Below are positions 45,621-54,974 of a stretch of DNA of 64,000 nt, piece after piece. Source of the DNA: an uncultured Chlorobiaceae bacterium (lineage in GTDB: Bacteria > Bacteroidota > Chlorobiia > Chlorobiales > Chlorobiaceae); the NCBI GenBank assembly GCA_903994365.1, contig CAJEXL010000006.1, positions 1 through 64,000 on the forward strand, read 5' to 3'. Within the stretch, counting starts at the first letter, position 1; each line of letters begins with the position of its first letter. The position numbers and the translations under genes were made by a program. Under the pieces are notes generated by a model. The model did not search any database. It was not told the DNA's origin and worked only from the letters and a program-made list of their open reading frames with translations.

Positions 45621-45848
45621 TTACTGTTTTGGGTTGATGGCTGATGTGACAGCAGTTGCAACGCCCTGGATAAGCTGGATGGCCGTGTTTGCCATGCTGG
45701 TGATAATTGTTGAACAGAGGTTAATGCAGGACTGGACGATAGACGTGGCTGAATTGGCACCGTTACCCAAGGTGTCTGCCAGATTCTGGATCGGATTGGC
45801 GACCGCAATGAAGAGGTCGGTAAATACGCCGTTGTTTTCGTTTGCCAT
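45621..45848 (-). CDS. Chlorosome envelope protein, CsmB/CsmF family
   Basis: A 75-residue protein with no signal peptide: MANENNGVFTDLFIAVANPI, QNLADTLGNGANSATS, then a long amphipathic/hydrophobic stretch (INLCSTIITSMANTAIQLIQ) and AVTSAINPKQ. Small size, the QNLADTLGN core and the weakly polar helical C-half resemble CsmB/CsmF proteins that coat the lipid monolayer of chlorosomes, the light-harvesting bodies of green sulfur bacteria. Which of the two paralogues it is cannot be decided from memory. It is monocistronic, with a terminator directly downstream. The two Cys in INLC and VQSC are unusual. Confidence 0.65.
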   Translation of the reverse strand: MANENNGVFTDLFIAVANPIQNLADTLGNGANSATSIVQSCINLCSTIITSMANTAIQLIQGVATAVTSAINPKQ

Positions 45849-46037
45849 AGCCGGATTTGTGTTTATGTGATAAATGAAGTTGTGTTTTGCATAAATCAGT
45901 CAGGATTTGCCCCTCAAGACTTCTGTTGAAAAGGCATCGCCCTCTCTCTCATTAATTTAAAAAAATAAATATAACATAATTGATCGATCGAAGACGACTT
46001 CAGCCTGCCTGCAAGAAATATCTACAAAACAGGTTTA
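45849..46037. other. Intergenic region upstream of the chlorosome gene
   Basis: About 190 bp, AT-rich toward 45955-45990. It must hold the promoter of the chlorosome gene; no consensus could be assigned by eye. Confidence 0.4.
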
Positions 46038-46892
46038 TTATCCCAATTCTGCCTGAACCCCCTCAGCTCCTACGATAAGCGAAGGGGTTGACTTGAAGAG
46101 TTCAATATTGACGCGATGCTGGTCATCAAAATGGTTCGAGTGCAGATCGCAGAAGTAATTATGGTAACCGGCTACCCAGGCGTACTTTGCCCAGATTTCG
46201 GGGTTGGAGGTATGTTCGGAAAGTTTTTTTTCAACAGCGCTCTTGTGTAACATTAATTCATCATAGAAGGGGCCAAGCTGATCTTCCGCTATGAGCACGG
46301 ATTCCAGATAATTTAAAAACCACTGCCCGTCAGCATCTTTGAGAATATCTCGTACATGGGGTGCGTTTGCGGCTTGGGAATAGTATTTCAGATGTCGTTC
46401 AACTGCGCGCACGGCTGAATCTGTGAAAATGATTCGAGGATCTCGTGCAAGTATGCTCTCACCTTTGTATGCCTGTACCAGTGCATCACCAAACACGGCA
46501 ACATCATCCACGTAGGCTGGGCCAACCGATACGGCCCCTCTCACAAAGTAACCTCGAATAGCCATATTAAACTGAAATTCAGCAAGACGCGGGAAAGCTA
46601 TACCAAACTCCGCCTGTGCATCTGAGTGTACTGGCCAACCAATGACAATATTGTCAGTAAAAGACTTGAGGGCGTAGAAGTCTTTCCTGCTGATTGAAAA
46701 TAATGCCTGGGATTCAAGACGGTTTCGACTTGCCGACAATGCGCTGTGAAGATCCCTGAGTGCAGGTTGCTGTTGGTTGGCACTCTGCGATTGCAGCATC
46801 AAATCGGAGTAACCAAGGATGTCCATCAATACAAAAACCGACTCCCGCAGAGTAGGCTCCTGGCCGTTGACGATGTAGGGATTTCTTGACAT
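46038..46892 (-). CDS. Orphan class III nucleotidyl cyclase-like protein
   Basis: A 284-residue soluble protein of unassigned function. VFVLMDILGYSDLM resembles the first metal-binding strand of class III cyclases (DIxGYS), and about 60 residues later KSFTDNIVIGWP places a second Asp before a hydrophobic strand, as the second metal-binding site does. GYFVRGAVSVGPAYVDDVAVFGDALVQAY and DPRIIFTDSAV match the G-x-V-x-G and G-xx-V-xx-A segments of cyclase folds. No signal, GAF, HAMP or membrane part is present. A good Shine-Dalgarno (AAAGAGG) precedes ATG 46892. It could make a cyclic nucleotide, or be an inactive cyclase relative; cyclase-like single genes also occur in phage-defence systems. Confidence 0.5.
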   Translation of the reverse strand: MSRNPYIVNGQEPTLRESVFVLMDILGYSDLMLQSQSANQQQPALRDLHSALSASRNRLESQALFSISRKDFYALKSFTDNIVIGWPVHSDAQAEFGIAFPRLAEFQFNMAIRGYFVRGAVSVGPAYVDDVAVFGDALVQAYKGESILARDPRIIFTDSAVRAVERHLKYYSQAANAPHVRDILKDADGQWFLNYLESVLIAEDQLGPFYDELMLHKSAVEKKLSEHTSNPEIWAKYAWVAGYHNYFCDLHSNHFDDQHRVNIELFKSTPSLIVGAEGVQAELG

Positions 46893-47179
46893 AACCTCTT
46901 TATTTTTGGCGGCAGAGCTTACAGGAACACATCAGAAAAAGGATTTGAACGGAGACTCGTTTTATTGGTCAATCATGGTTGCACGAAGCTCTGTGTTTCC
47001 CTGAAATCAGAACCTTGTCGCGCTCAATGTAAGACTTTTATTCTACACATAACTTCTTTGTCTTTGCCTCAACGTTTCCCCTGTTGGTTCTTTATGAAAA
47101 GTCCTGTATTTTCTGCTGTTGCCTTTGTACCTCTGATTCGAATGGTCGTTCTCCCTTGAAAAGGGGATGAAGATGCCAC
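46893..47179. other. Divergent intergenic region between the cyclase-like gene and bciA
   Basis: About 290 bp (more if bciA starts at the GTG at 47207). It must hold two divergent promoters. I see no gene, hairpin or consensus promoter that I would defend. Confidence 0.4.
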
Positions 47180-48199
47180 TTGATTGAATATGTAATTAAT
47201 TTTTTTGTGAAGAAACGTGTTTTTGTTGTCGGGGCTACCGGATATATCGGGAAATTTGTTGTCCGTGAATTGGTTTCCAGGGAATATGATGTGGTGAGCT
47301 TTGTTCGTGAGCGTTCGGGTATTGGCTCGAAAACCACGGCTGAAGAGGTTTGTGCGCAATTGAAGGGCTCAGAGGTGCGATTTGGCGATGTGAGCAGCAT
47401 GGACTCGTTGTTGCAAAACGGTATCAGGGGAGATCATTTTGATGTTGTTCTCTCCTGCCTCACCTCACGCAACGGGGGAGTAAAGGATTCATGGAATATC
47501 GATTATCAGGCTACGCGTAACGCGCTTGATGCAGCCAAGGCTGCCGGAGCAAGGCACTTTGTACTGCTCTCCGCGATCTGCGTCCAGAAGCCGCTGCTGG
47601 AGTTTCAGAGAGCAAAACTGAAATTAGAAAAAGAGTTGAAGGAGTCGGGGCTGATCTGGTCGATTGTGCGCCCGACGGCTTTTTTCAAATCTATTGCCGG
47701 TCAGGTTGAAGCGGTGAAAAACGGTAAACCCTATGTGATGTTTGGCGACGGCAGATTGACGGCCTGCAAACCCATCAGCGAGTCGGATCTGGCGAGTTAT
47801 ATCGTCAACTGTCTTGAAGATCCTGCCATGCAGAACAAAATTCTCCCTGTCGGTGGACCGGGCAAGGCGATTACACCCATTGAACAGGGCGCAATGCTCT
47901 TTGAGCTTCTCGGCCGTCCGCCGAAGTTCAAAAAGATGCCTGTCCAGATGTTTGACCTTATCATTCCTGCCGTGGGTCTGCTTGCAAAAATTTTCCCGAA
48001 ACTGGAGGACAAGGCTGAATTTGCTCGAATCGGCAAGTACTACTGCTCAGAATCAATGCTGGTGCTCAATCCGAAAACAGGCAAATATGATGCCGATATG
48101 ACGCCATCTTACGGCAACGATACCTTGCGTGATTTCTATCAGAGGGTACTGAGAGAGGGGCTGTCAGGTCAGGAGCTTGGAGAACACTCTATGTTTTGA
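47180..48199 (+). CDS. bciA: Divinyl chlorophyllide a 8-vinyl-reductase
   Basis: A 330-339-residue extended-SDR/NmrA-like protein: KKRVFVVGATGYIGKFVVRE is the nucleotide-binding Gly motif, SFVRERSGI, VRFGDVSSMDSL and VLSCLTSRNGGVKDSW, LLSAICVQKPLLEFQRAKLK, WSIVRPTAFFKS, FGDGRLTACKPISESDLA, and GPGKAITPIEQGAMLFELLG are characteristic of the BciA group of (bacterio)chlorophyll 8-vinyl reductases. It reduces the C8 vinyl group with NADPH in bacteriochlorophyll synthesis. No ATG precedes the Gly motif: TTG 47180 and GTG 47207 are the candidates; GTG gives the usual MKKRVFVVGATG start but lacks a ribosome-binding site. No other pigment genes are adjacent. Confidence 0.83.
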   Translation: MIEYVINFFVKKRVFVVGATGYIGKFVVRELVSREYDVVSFVRERSGIGSKTTAEEVCAQLKGSEVRFGDVSSMDSLLQNGIRGDHFDVVLSCLTSRNGGVKDSWNIDYQATRNALDAAKAAGARHFVLLSAICVQKPLLEFQRAKLKLEKELKESGLIWSIVRPTAFFKSIAGQVEAVKNGKPYVMFGDGRLTACKPISESDLASYIVNCLEDPAMQNKILPVGGPGKAITPIEQGAMLFELLGRPPKFKKMPVQMFDLIIPAVGLLAKIFPKLEDKAEFARIGKYYCSESMLVLNPKTGKYDADMTPSYGNDTLRDFYQRVLREGLSGQELGEHSMF

Positions 48200-48248
48200 T
48201 TCAAACTGATATGAAAGGGGATCCGAAAACCCCGAGTCAACACATTAT

Positions 48249-48821
48249 TCACATGATCTCTATGCCGTATATATCCAATAAACCTGTAACCTCCGGGATT
48301 GAGAATCTCGCTTTTCTGAGACGGTTGTTTTCAGGATTAATGGAGTAGTTGAATGCGGAAGTGAAATTTGCTTTTTCGAGGTTGGTGTGAAAAAATGTGC
48401 TCTGCAAAAGGTCACAATTTTCGAAAAAGGCACCACTCAAGTCAGCTTCACTGAAATCAGCCTCCTGCAGGTTACAGTTTTTAAAGTGTCTGTTTTTGAG
48501 ATTCATCCCGGAAAACAGGGAGAGCTTGATCATGCAGTTCTCAAAATCAAGGTCAAGCAGCAATTTTCTGCAATCACTGAACTGTACACCCAGCAATTTA
48601 CAGGTTATAAATTTCACCTCCTGCAGGCTGGTATTTTTAAGCTTGGCAAGGCTTGCATCACAGCCCTCGAAGGTACAACTGACGAATGTCATGCCAGAGA
48701 GATCGACGCTGTTGAGGTTACAGTTGAGAAAATGGCACTCCTCATAGCTTCCGACAGGAAGTTCAGTTTCCCTGAAATCTATTTTTTCAAACTTCCTGTT
48801 TTCTGTGAAACTGGTATTCAT
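48249..48821 (-). CDS. Pentapeptide-repeat protein
   Basis: About 190 residues from ATG 48821 (MNTSFTENRKFEKIDFR), nearly all pentapeptide-type repeats with the A/C-(D/N)-L/F-x-x rhythm (CNLNSVDLSGMTFVSCTFEG, FSDCRKLLLDLDFENC, CNLQEADFSEADLSGAFFEN, TNLEKANFTSAF). Such right-handed quadrilateral helices are elongated scaffolds without signal peptide here. An earlier ATG at 48905 would overlap the membrane-protein gene and add a basic 28-residue leader with no repeat; 48821 is preferred. It is the third gene of a trio with the lipoprotein and 4-TM protein upstream on the same strand. The role is unknown. Confidence 0.78.
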   Translation of the reverse strand: MNTSFTENRKFEKIDFRETELPVGSYEECHFLNCNLNSVDLSGMTFVSCTFEGCDASLAKLKNTSLQEVKFITCKLLGVQFSDCRKLLLDLDFENCMIKLSLFSGMNLKNRHFKNCNLQEADFSEADLSGAFFENCDLLQSTFFHTNLEKANFTSAFNYSINPENNRLRKARFSIPEVTGLLDIYGIEIM

Positions 48822-48840
48822 TCTTTGAAATGGAAAAGAG

Positions 48841-49308
48841 TCATTTTTTTTGCGCAACCGTTGTTCCCGACTGTTCTGCCTTGCCAAAAAAGACGCCAAG
48901 GGCAAGCGTTACAATGCCCTGCATGGGGCCGAGCCAGAGATTTGATTGCTTCAGAAAATCGAGAGGCGCTATGTTTGGGCTGAAATATGGCTGTAGAGAG
49001 ATGCTGGCCATAAGCACCAGAAAATAGGTGATTGAAAGCCAGAAGCTGAGCTGGAAAAGGAAAGTGTCAATCACTTTTTTGTCAGTAGAGGTTGCACCGG
49101 AGTCTTTTACGACAACACCAACCATCAGCGAGAGGGTTGGAATGACGTTCGGCAGAAACCATGCCCACGCATCGCTCACGCGATCAAGATAAGGTCCCTC
49201 CTCCTGCATTGATTGCCCTATCAAAATAAGGGAAAGCATGCCTGCGCCAGCCAGCCAGACAACGAGCAATCTCTTTTTACACTCTTGTACTGCGAGTTGC
49301 TGTTTCAT
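48841..49308 (-). CDS. Four-helix membrane protein of unknown function
   Basis: A 155-residue protein with helices near LLVVWLAGAGMLSLILIGQ, VIPTLSLMVGVVVKDSG, LSFWLSITYFLVLMASI and NLWLGPMQGIVTLALGVFFGK. I do not recognise a family. Short charged N- and C-terminal ends are cytoplasmic by the positive-inside rule. The start ATG overlaps the stop of the lipoprotein gene (one base shared at 49308), and the pentapeptide gene follows 19 bp after the stop, so the three are probably an operon and perhaps an assembly: lipoprotein, inner-membrane protein, scaffold. Confidence 0.65.
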   Translation of the reverse strand: MKQQLAVQECKKRLLVVWLAGAGMLSLILIGQSMQEEGPYLDRVSDAWAWFLPNVIPTLSLMVGVVVKDSGATSTDKKVIDTFLFQLSFWLSITYFLVLMASISLQPYFSPNIAPLDFLKQSNLWLGPMQGIVTLALGVFFGKAEQSGTTVAQKK

Positions 49309-50285
49309 TATCGAACTGTTTTAGGTTGAAGATTGCTCCAGATACCTGAACGTATCAGATGGGTTCTTCCGGTCAGCGATCCGGGAATAACAGGTTTTGA
49401 TAACTGGGGTGTCTTTTTAAACTCGTAGATGAGTGCCGTACAGCGGTAATCATCAGTGTATGCTCTTCTGCCGAAATCAGCAGGTAATATGTTGAACCCG
49501 CCACTGAACCAGCCCTCCACCTCAGCTTTGCCCGGCTCTTTGGCTCCCTGGATGAATCCATTTGGGGTGATGATGAAAACAATGACCCGATAGTAGCCGG
49601 GATTTCCTTTAAAAAGAGCGCTCATGTATGCAGAGAAATCAGAAAACGGGTTTATCGGTGCGGTTTTCAATGACCAACGGTTCTCTCCTGGTTTTGGTAT
49701 GCCATTTTTGTTGATCTGCTCAATACGAGTGGCAATGGCAAAGCCACCGGGAACGGCATAATAGGATGATTCCGAGTAGCCACAGTTGTCGAGAGCTGAA
49801 CGGAGAATAGCATCCACGTCACGAAACAGTGGGATACCAATTCCCGTTCGGCGCAGGAATGCATCTGGAATTACTTCGCGAGCCGACGCTTTTGGTGGAG
49901 GCCATTTGAAATTTGGCATAGTCTTCTGTACATCGTCTGGCATCTCTTGTGTTGCAACTGTTTCCGGGGCACTATCACGCCCACTTCCACCTCCGTAACC
50001 GAGACCGCTACCATGTCCAATACCACCGCCAACACTTCCTATACTCTCGCCAAATCCAGCAGATGTGCCAACTGACGGCGGAGGGGGTGGTTGAGCTGAC
50101 ACTGGCGCAGGAATAACAGGAGCGGGGGCTGGCGCGGGTGCAGGAGGAAGTTCAGGTTTGGAAGATAACTGTGAACCTGTTTCAATATGGAGCTTTTGCT
50201 CAGGGATTTGGCTTGGCGCTACCGAAGCACAACCTCCAAAACAGAGGAGCGAAAGCAACACATACAAAGAGAAAAAGCGGTTCAT
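49308..50285 (-). CDS. Proline-rich lipoprotein of unknown function
   Basis: A 325-residue lipoprotein: signal peptide with lipobox LLCFGGC (lipidated Cys at residue 19). After it come a proline/alanine-rich stretch (PPAPAPAPAPVIPAPVSAQP) and a Gly-rich stretch (GGGIGHGSGLGYGGGSG), which look like flexible spacers, and a folded C-terminal domain from about 120 (PDAFLRRTGIGIPLFRDVDAIL, YYRVIVFIITPNGFIQGAKE, CTALIYEFKK). The folded part is not recognised; the two Cys near its ends could form a disulfide. Probably anchored in the outer membrane with a domain held away from the surface. It is the first gene of a three-gene set. Confidence 0.68.
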   Translation of the reverse strand: MNRFFSLYVLLSLLCFGGCASVAPSQIPEQKLHIETGSQLSSKPELPPAPAPAPAPVIPAPVSAQPPPPPSVGTSAGFGESIGSVGGGIGHGSGLGYGGGSGRDSAPETVATQEMPDDVQKTMPNFKWPPPKASAREVIPDAFLRRTGIGIPLFRDVDAILRSALDNCGYSESSYYAVPGGFAIATRIEQINKNGIPKPGENRWSLKTAPINPFSDFSAYMSALFKGNPGYYRVIVFIITPNGFIQGAKEPGKAEVEGWFSGGFNILPADFGRRAYTDDYRCTALIYEFKKTPQLSKPVIPGSLTGRTHLIRSGIWSNLQPKTVR

Positions 50286-50652
50286 GGCCCTGTATGGTTA
50301 AAAAGTAAAAAAGCAGGAGCTGAAGTCGGATATCGAATGGGTATTAACTTCACGCTGAAAGACCTTATTTCTAATATAGATTTTTTCAAAGGTCATGCGA
50401 AGTTTGTGGTGTACAATCTCCCCACTCCGGCAGACTTCAGGGTGAAACAGGGGCGAATAATCATTTTTTTAGTATTATGAGTTTGATTACTGTGATAAAC
50501 GCTTTTTTCTGGTACGAAGATATGGTGAGGTCATTCGTCAATGCAAAAAATAGTTCAAAAGTCACCAGTGCCTCCTCTTTTTTTGCAAGCTTCCGCACAT
50601 TAAAGCGTCCCTCTCTATGGGTGAAGTTTGATTAACTAAAAAAAATACTCTC
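50286..50652. other. Divergent intergenic region before cytochrome c
   Basis: About 367 bp between the minus-strand lipoprotein gene and the plus-strand cytochrome gene. No gene, tRNA or clear hairpin seen; the promoters of both genes must lie here. Confidence 0.45.
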
Positions 50653-51045
50653 ATGAAGCGACTTTTACTGACGATTGGTATGGGGGTGCTGTTCAGCACT
50701 TCAGCTCGTGCGGCAATAAACCCGTTGGATGGAAAAGCAATTTTCGACAAAAACTGCAGTGTCTGCCACTCCATTAACCCGCCGCCCAAATTATTAGCGC
50801 CACCGATTGTTCCTCTTGCTTCCCGCTATCACATGCAATTTCAGTCAAAAGCAGAGGGCGTCAATCATCTTGCGGCATATCTGAAAGCACCAGACAAAAA
50901 AAATTCGATTGATCCACAAGCTATTGTCCGATTTGGCCTTATGCCTCCTGTTGCTCTTTCCGACAAAGAGTTGCATACTGTCGCCCAGTGGGTATGGGAT
51001 CAGGACAATCAGAGTATGGGAAGAGGAAGAAGATTTGGCAGGTAG
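50653..51045 (+). CDS. Periplasmic monohaem cytochrome c
   Basis: A 130-residue protein with signal peptide (MKRLLLTIGMGVLFSTSARA, cleavage before AIN) and one haem-c motif CSVCH at about residues 35-39. LMPPVALSDKEL provides the distal Met ligand, as in class I cytochromes; a Pro-rich loop (NPPPKLLAPPIVPLASRY) lies between. The size suggests a small electron shuttle in the periplasm, of the kind used for thiosulfate/sulfide oxidation or respiration to the reaction centre in green sulfur bacteria; no sox or reaction-centre gene is adjacent, so its partner is not known. Its 3' end is followed by a terminator shared with copA. Confidence 0.87.
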   Translation: MKRLLLTIGMGVLFSTSARAAINPLDGKAIFDKNCSVCHSINPPPKLLAPPIVPLASRYHMQFQSKAEGVNHLAAYLKAPDKKNSIDPQAIVRFGLMPPVALSDKELHTVAQWVWDQDNQSMGRGRRFGR

Positions 51046-51061
51046 TTCTCAGGGTTCAAAA

Positions 51062-51085
51062 CTCCCCGCAGCTTGAGGCGGGGAG
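51062..51085. terminator. Hairpin terminator between cytochrome c and copA
   Basis: CTCCCCGC (51062-51069) pairs with GCGGGGAG (51078-51085), and on the minus strand TTTT follows, so it ends copA; it may also end the cytochrome gene. Confidence 0.75.
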
Positions 51086-51091
51086 CTTCAT

Positions 51092-53353
51092 TTACAGCTT
51101 TTTTCCCTTCAACCTTAACGAATTGCTGACCACCGACACACTGCTCCCGGCCATTGCAAGCCCTGAAAATACCGGATTCAAAAAGATGCCCCACAGCGGA
51201 AAAAGCGCTCCTGCAGCAAGTGGAATACCGATGATATTGTAGATAAATGCCCAGAAAAGATTCTGGCGGATAACCCGCATGGTGGCGCGTGAGAGGGTGA
51301 TTGCCTGCGCCACCTTGTTGATATCGCCCTTGAGCAGAGTAATTCCGGCTGATTCGATAGCAACATCTGTCCCTGTAGCCATGGCAATACCGACATCGGC
51401 CTGGGCCAGAGCGGGGGCATCGTTGATGCCATCTCCAGCCATAACAACTTTTCTGCCCACTCTCTGTAACTCCTTTATTTTCTCTGCCTTTTCCTGTGGC
51501 AATACTTCAGCCATCACCTCGTCAATGCCGACCTGCCTGGCCATAAAATTTGCCGCCAGAAGATTGTCGCCAGTGAGCATGATAACCTTGAGCCCTTTGC
51601 GGTGAAGTGCTGCAACGGCCTCCCGGGCCTCCTTCTTGACAGTGTCGCTCAGGGCAATCAGCCCTCTGCATGTACCATCCTCCTCAATCAGGACTACCGT
51701 TTTGCCCTCTTCCTGAAGTTTTTTAACGGCCATTGTTTTTTCACTCTCAAGCGGTTTGCGAACCGTGACAGTGGTATTGCCAATTCTGGCTGAAACCCCT
51801 ATCCCTTCGAGAGCCCTGAAATCGGTGATCTCGCCAAGGGTGAGCTGCTGCTTTTTGGCAGCTTCTACAATTGCCTGTGCCAACGGGTGTTCGGAACGGT
51901 TTTCAATGGTTGCTGCGAGTTGCAGCAGGGAGGTGGTGCTTCTCTCCTTCTCCAGCGAAATGATATCACTTACCTGCGGGTTTCCTGTGGTAATGGTGCC
52001 GGTTTTGTCGAAGATGACAGTATCAACAGAGCTGAGCTTTTCGAGGCTCTCAGCATTCCGGATCAGAATACCATACTCGGCCCCCTTGCCGATGCCAACA
52101 ATAATGGCGGTCGGTGTGGCAAGCCCAAGCGCGCAGGGACAGGCGATAACGAGAATGCCGACCATACCCATGATCCCGTAGGAGAGAGCGACAGAGAAGC
52201 CAAGCAGTGATGAGCCAACAGTCAGCCAGATAACGAAGGTTGCCGCAGCAAGCACAAGAACGACAGGTACAAATACGCCAGCGATCTTGTCAGCAATGTT
52301 CTGAATCGGAGCTTTTGAACCCTGGGCATCTTCGACCATTCTGATGATGCGGGCAAGGATGGTATCGGCGCCAACATGTGAAGCGGTAAAGGTGAACGAT
52401 CCCTGCTTGTTGATGGTACCGCCCACAACCGGATCGCCGATCTTTTTATCCACAGGTAGCGACTCTCCGCTCACCATGGATTCGTCAATGGTGGAATACC
52501 CTTCATTAATGGTGCCATCCACAGGAATTTTAGCTCCGGGTTTAATAATCACCACATCACCTTTTTTCACCTGCTGAACTGGAATCTCAAGCTCTTTTCC
52601 CATTCTCAGCACAAGAGCTGACTTTGCTTGCAGACCAATGAGCTTTTCAATCGCCTCACCGGTTTTCATTTTTGAACGGGCCTCCAGATATTTGCCAAGC
52701 AGAACAAATCCGATCACCACGATCGTTACGTCGAAGTAGGTAGAATCGGGGGCATGCAGAAAGGCTTTTGCGGATGGAATCAGTGTGATGACAGCGCTGT
52801 AGAGATATGCGCTCAAGGTACCAATACCAATCAGCGTATCCATACTGGCGGCTCCGCTTCTGATAAACATGACAATGCCGTGGAGAAATGGCGCTCCGGT
52901 GCGGAAAACCATCCATGTGGAGAGAAGCATGAAGAAAATGTTCAGAAGCTCCATGGAGAGAGGCAGATGCGGGATGATGCCGGAGAACATTGAACCGATA
53001 TCCCACATCATCAGGAAAAAGACCAGCAGGGCCACGGGCAGGGCGAACTGCACCTTTTTGAGCTGAGCATGCAGCTCTCGCTCTTTTTCCGCACGCTTTG
53101 CTACGGAATCGGCAACTGAGAGCGAGGCCGCCGACGGAGGCTCCTCAATCTCCAGCGAGTAGCCATAGTTGTTGATAATCTGATTGAGCACTTCGAGCTT
53201 CAGGTTGCCGTTATCGAACTCAAGCTGCGCAGTTTCAGTCGCGAGATTGACATTCACCTCTTTGATGCCTTCAACCTTCGAGAGCTTTTTCTGGATGATA
53301 GCCGCGCAACTTGCGCAGTGCATCCCTTTAACGCTGTAGATTTCAGTGCTCAT
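51092..53353 (-). CDS. copA: Copper-translocating P-type ATPase
   Basis: A 753-residue P1B-type ATPase. N-terminal HMA domain with GMHCASC (Cys13, Cys16), then eight helices with the metal-site CPC at 405-407 in ACPCALGLATPTA, TGES-like SGESLPVDK in the actuator domain, phosphorylation loop DKTGTIT (Asp449), HP-type SEHPLAQAI, and MAGDGINDAPALAQAD. The CPC, NxxxxxxYN (NIIGIP) and MxxS-type (MAGSSVSVVSNSLRL) helices fit P1B-1 Cu(I) exporters. It exports copper from the cytoplasm. No copZ or cueR-like gene is next to it in this orientation; regulation is unknown. ATG 53353 starts directly at the HMA domain. Confidence 0.92.
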   Translation of the reverse strand: MSTEIYSVKGMHCASCAAIIQKKLSKVEGIKEVNVNLATETAQLEFDNGNLKLEVLNQIINNYGYSLEIEEPPSAASLSVADSVAKRAEKERELHAQLKKVQFALPVALLVFFLMMWDIGSMFSGIIPHLPLSMELLNIFFMLLSTWMVFRTGAPFLHGIVMFIRSGAASMDTLIGIGTLSAYLYSAVITLIPSAKAFLHAPDSTYFDVTIVVIGFVLLGKYLEARSKMKTGEAIEKLIGLQAKSALVLRMGKELEIPVQQVKKGDVVIIKPGAKIPVDGTINEGYSTIDESMVSGESLPVDKKIGDPVVGGTINKQGSFTFTASHVGADTILARIIRMVEDAQGSKAPIQNIADKIAGVFVPVVLVLAAATFVIWLTVGSSLLGFSVALSYGIMGMVGILVIACPCALGLATPTAIIVGIGKGAEYGILIRNAESLEKLSSVDTVIFDKTGTITTGNPQVSDIISLEKERSTTSLLQLAATIENRSEHPLAQAIVEAAKKQQLTLGEITDFRALEGIGVSARIGNTTVTVRKPLESEKTMAVKKLQEEGKTVVLIEEDGTCRGLIALSDTVKKEAREAVAALHRKGLKVIMLTGDNLLAANFMARQVGIDEVMAEVLPQEKAEKIKELQRVGRKVVMAGDGINDAPALAQADVGIAMATGTDVAIESAGITLLKGDINKVAQAITLSRATMRVIRQNLFWAFIYNIIGIPLAAGALFPLWGIFLNPVFSGLAMAGSSVSVVSNSLRLKGKKL

Positions 53354-53384
53354 TGAACCATATTATCGAATATCGGATAGAGTC

Positions 53385-54974
53385 TTATCCTTCAATTTTG
53401 AACTCCGATGTAGTATGAAACTCAAGCTCAGGATAGTCATCCCTTGCAATTTTAAGCATCCATTCACTCTCTGCAAAAAAGACTGGATTCTCCTCTTTGT
53501 CGCGGGCAACCGCATTCCATTTGCGGCGGAGAAACTCTTCAAGCATCTCCTTGTTGGTTCCTGTAATCCAGAATGCCTTGTGGAAGCGCAGGGGAGTGAA
53601 GTCGCACTGAGCGCCGTATTCATGTTCAAGACGAAATTTGATGACATCAAACTGCAACTCTCCAACTGTACCGATGATTTTTCGTGTCCCGTGCTGAATA
53701 AAGAGCTGGGCGACCCCCTCCTCGGTGAGCTGCCGTACACCCTTGTCGAGCTGTTTGGCTTTCATTGGATCGCGGTTTTCAAGCGCTTTGAAAATTTCGG
53801 GTGAAAAGCTTGGTATCCCACGGAAGTGAAGCTCTTCGCCCTCGGTCAGCGAGTCGCCGATTTTCAGCGATCCGTTGTCGTAGAGACCAATAACATCACC
53901 AGGCCATGCCTCATCAATCACGCTTTTTTCATTGGCCATGAAGTGCGTCGGGCTTGAGAAGCGGATTTTTTTCTGCAGGCGGGTGTGATAGTAGAATTTA
54001 TTGCGCTCGAACTTGCCTGAGCAGATACGGAAAAATGCAGTCCGGTCCCTGTGGTTCGGGTCGAGGTTGGCATGAATTTTAAAGACAAATCCGCTCAACG
54101 TCTCTTCAGAGGCTTTGACAATACGCTCATTGGCCTCTCTCTCATCCGGACTTGGGGCAACCGCAAGAAACGTTTCAAGCAGCTCCCTGATGCCAAAATT
54201 ATTGATGGCGCTGCCAAAGAATACCGGAGCAAGCAGCCCCGCCCGATAGGTCTCTTCATGGAACGGCTCATACACACCCTCGATCAACGCGACCGCCTCA
54301 CGAAGTTTTTTGCAAAAACTCTCCGGGATCCATTTTTCCAGCTCCGGATCGTTGGGATCGCTCACCTTGATCAGGCTTTCGCTGATTCGGGTGGTATTTG
54401 CCTCAAAAAGATTAAGCTCTTTTTTGTAGAGATTGTATACCCCTTTAAAGGTCTGTCCCTGGCTGATCGGCCAGGTGAGGGGACGAACACTGATGTGCAG
54501 TTTGTGTTCAAGTTCGTCAAGCAGCTCAAAAGGGTCTCTGCCTTCACGATCCATTTTGTTGATAAAGATGATGACCGGTGTCTGGCGCATGCGGCACACC
54601 TCCATCAGTTTTTCGGTCTGCTCCTCAACCCCCTTGACACAATCAACTACGAGAATCACACTATCAACAGCCGTCAGGGTTCGATAGGTATCCTCGGCAA
54701 AGTCTTTGTGACCAGGCGTGTCAAGGATATTGACCCGCTTTCCGGCATACTCAAAACCCATCACTGACGTGGCAACCGAAATACCACGCTGCTTTTCGAT
54801 CTCCATGAAGTCGCTCGTCGCAGTTTTGCGGATCTTGTTGCTTTTAACCGCGCCAGCGGTTTGGATTGCTCCACCAAAGAGCAGAAATTTTTCAGTCAGC
54901 GTGGTTTTTCCGGCATCGGGGTGGCTGATAATGGCAAATGTCTTTCTTCTTGCGGTCTCTTTTATTAAATCCAT
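53385..54974 (-). CDS. prfC: Peptide chain release factor 3
   Basis: A 529-residue translational GTPase that recycles RF1/RF2 from the ribosome after peptide release. P-loop [13 protein letters not shown] (residues 16-28), switch I with [17 protein letters not shown], switch [15 protein letters not shown], and [17 protein letters not shown] for guanine recognition. The C-terminal domains with [21 protein letters not shown] and [17 protein letters not shown] are those of RF3. Full length. Its stop lies 31 bp from the copA start, same strand; I see no functional link. Confidence 0.92.
   Translation of the reverse strand: MDLIKETARRKTFAIISHPDAGKTTLTEKFLLFGGAIQTAGAVKSNKIRKTATSDFMEIEKQRGISVATSVMGFEYAGKRVNILDTPGHKDFAEDTYRTLTAVDSVILVVDCVKGVEEQTEKLMEVCRMRQTPVIIFINKMDREGRDPFELLDELEHKLHISVRPLTWPISQGQTFKGVYNLYKKELNLFEANTTRISESLIKVSDPNDPELEKWIPESFCKKLREAVALIEGVYEPFHEETYRAGLLAPVFFGSAINNFGIRELLETFLAVAPSPDEREANERIVKASEETLSGFVFKIHANLDPNHRDRTAFFRICSGKFERNKFYYHTRLQKKIRFSSPTHFMANEKSVIDEAWPGDVIGLYDNGSLKIGDSLTEGEELHFRGIPSFSPEIFKALENRDPMKAKQLDKGVRQLTEEGVAQLFIQHGTRKIIGTVGELQFDVIKFRLEHEYGAQCDFTPLRFHKAFWITGTNKEMLEEFLRRKWNAVARDKEENPVFFAESEWMLKIARDDYPELEFHTTSEFKIEG

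Noticed and set aside
48822-48905. Start of the pentapeptide protein at 48905
   Set aside because: It would overlap the upstream membrane-protein gene and add a basic leader without repeats; ATG 48821 fits better.
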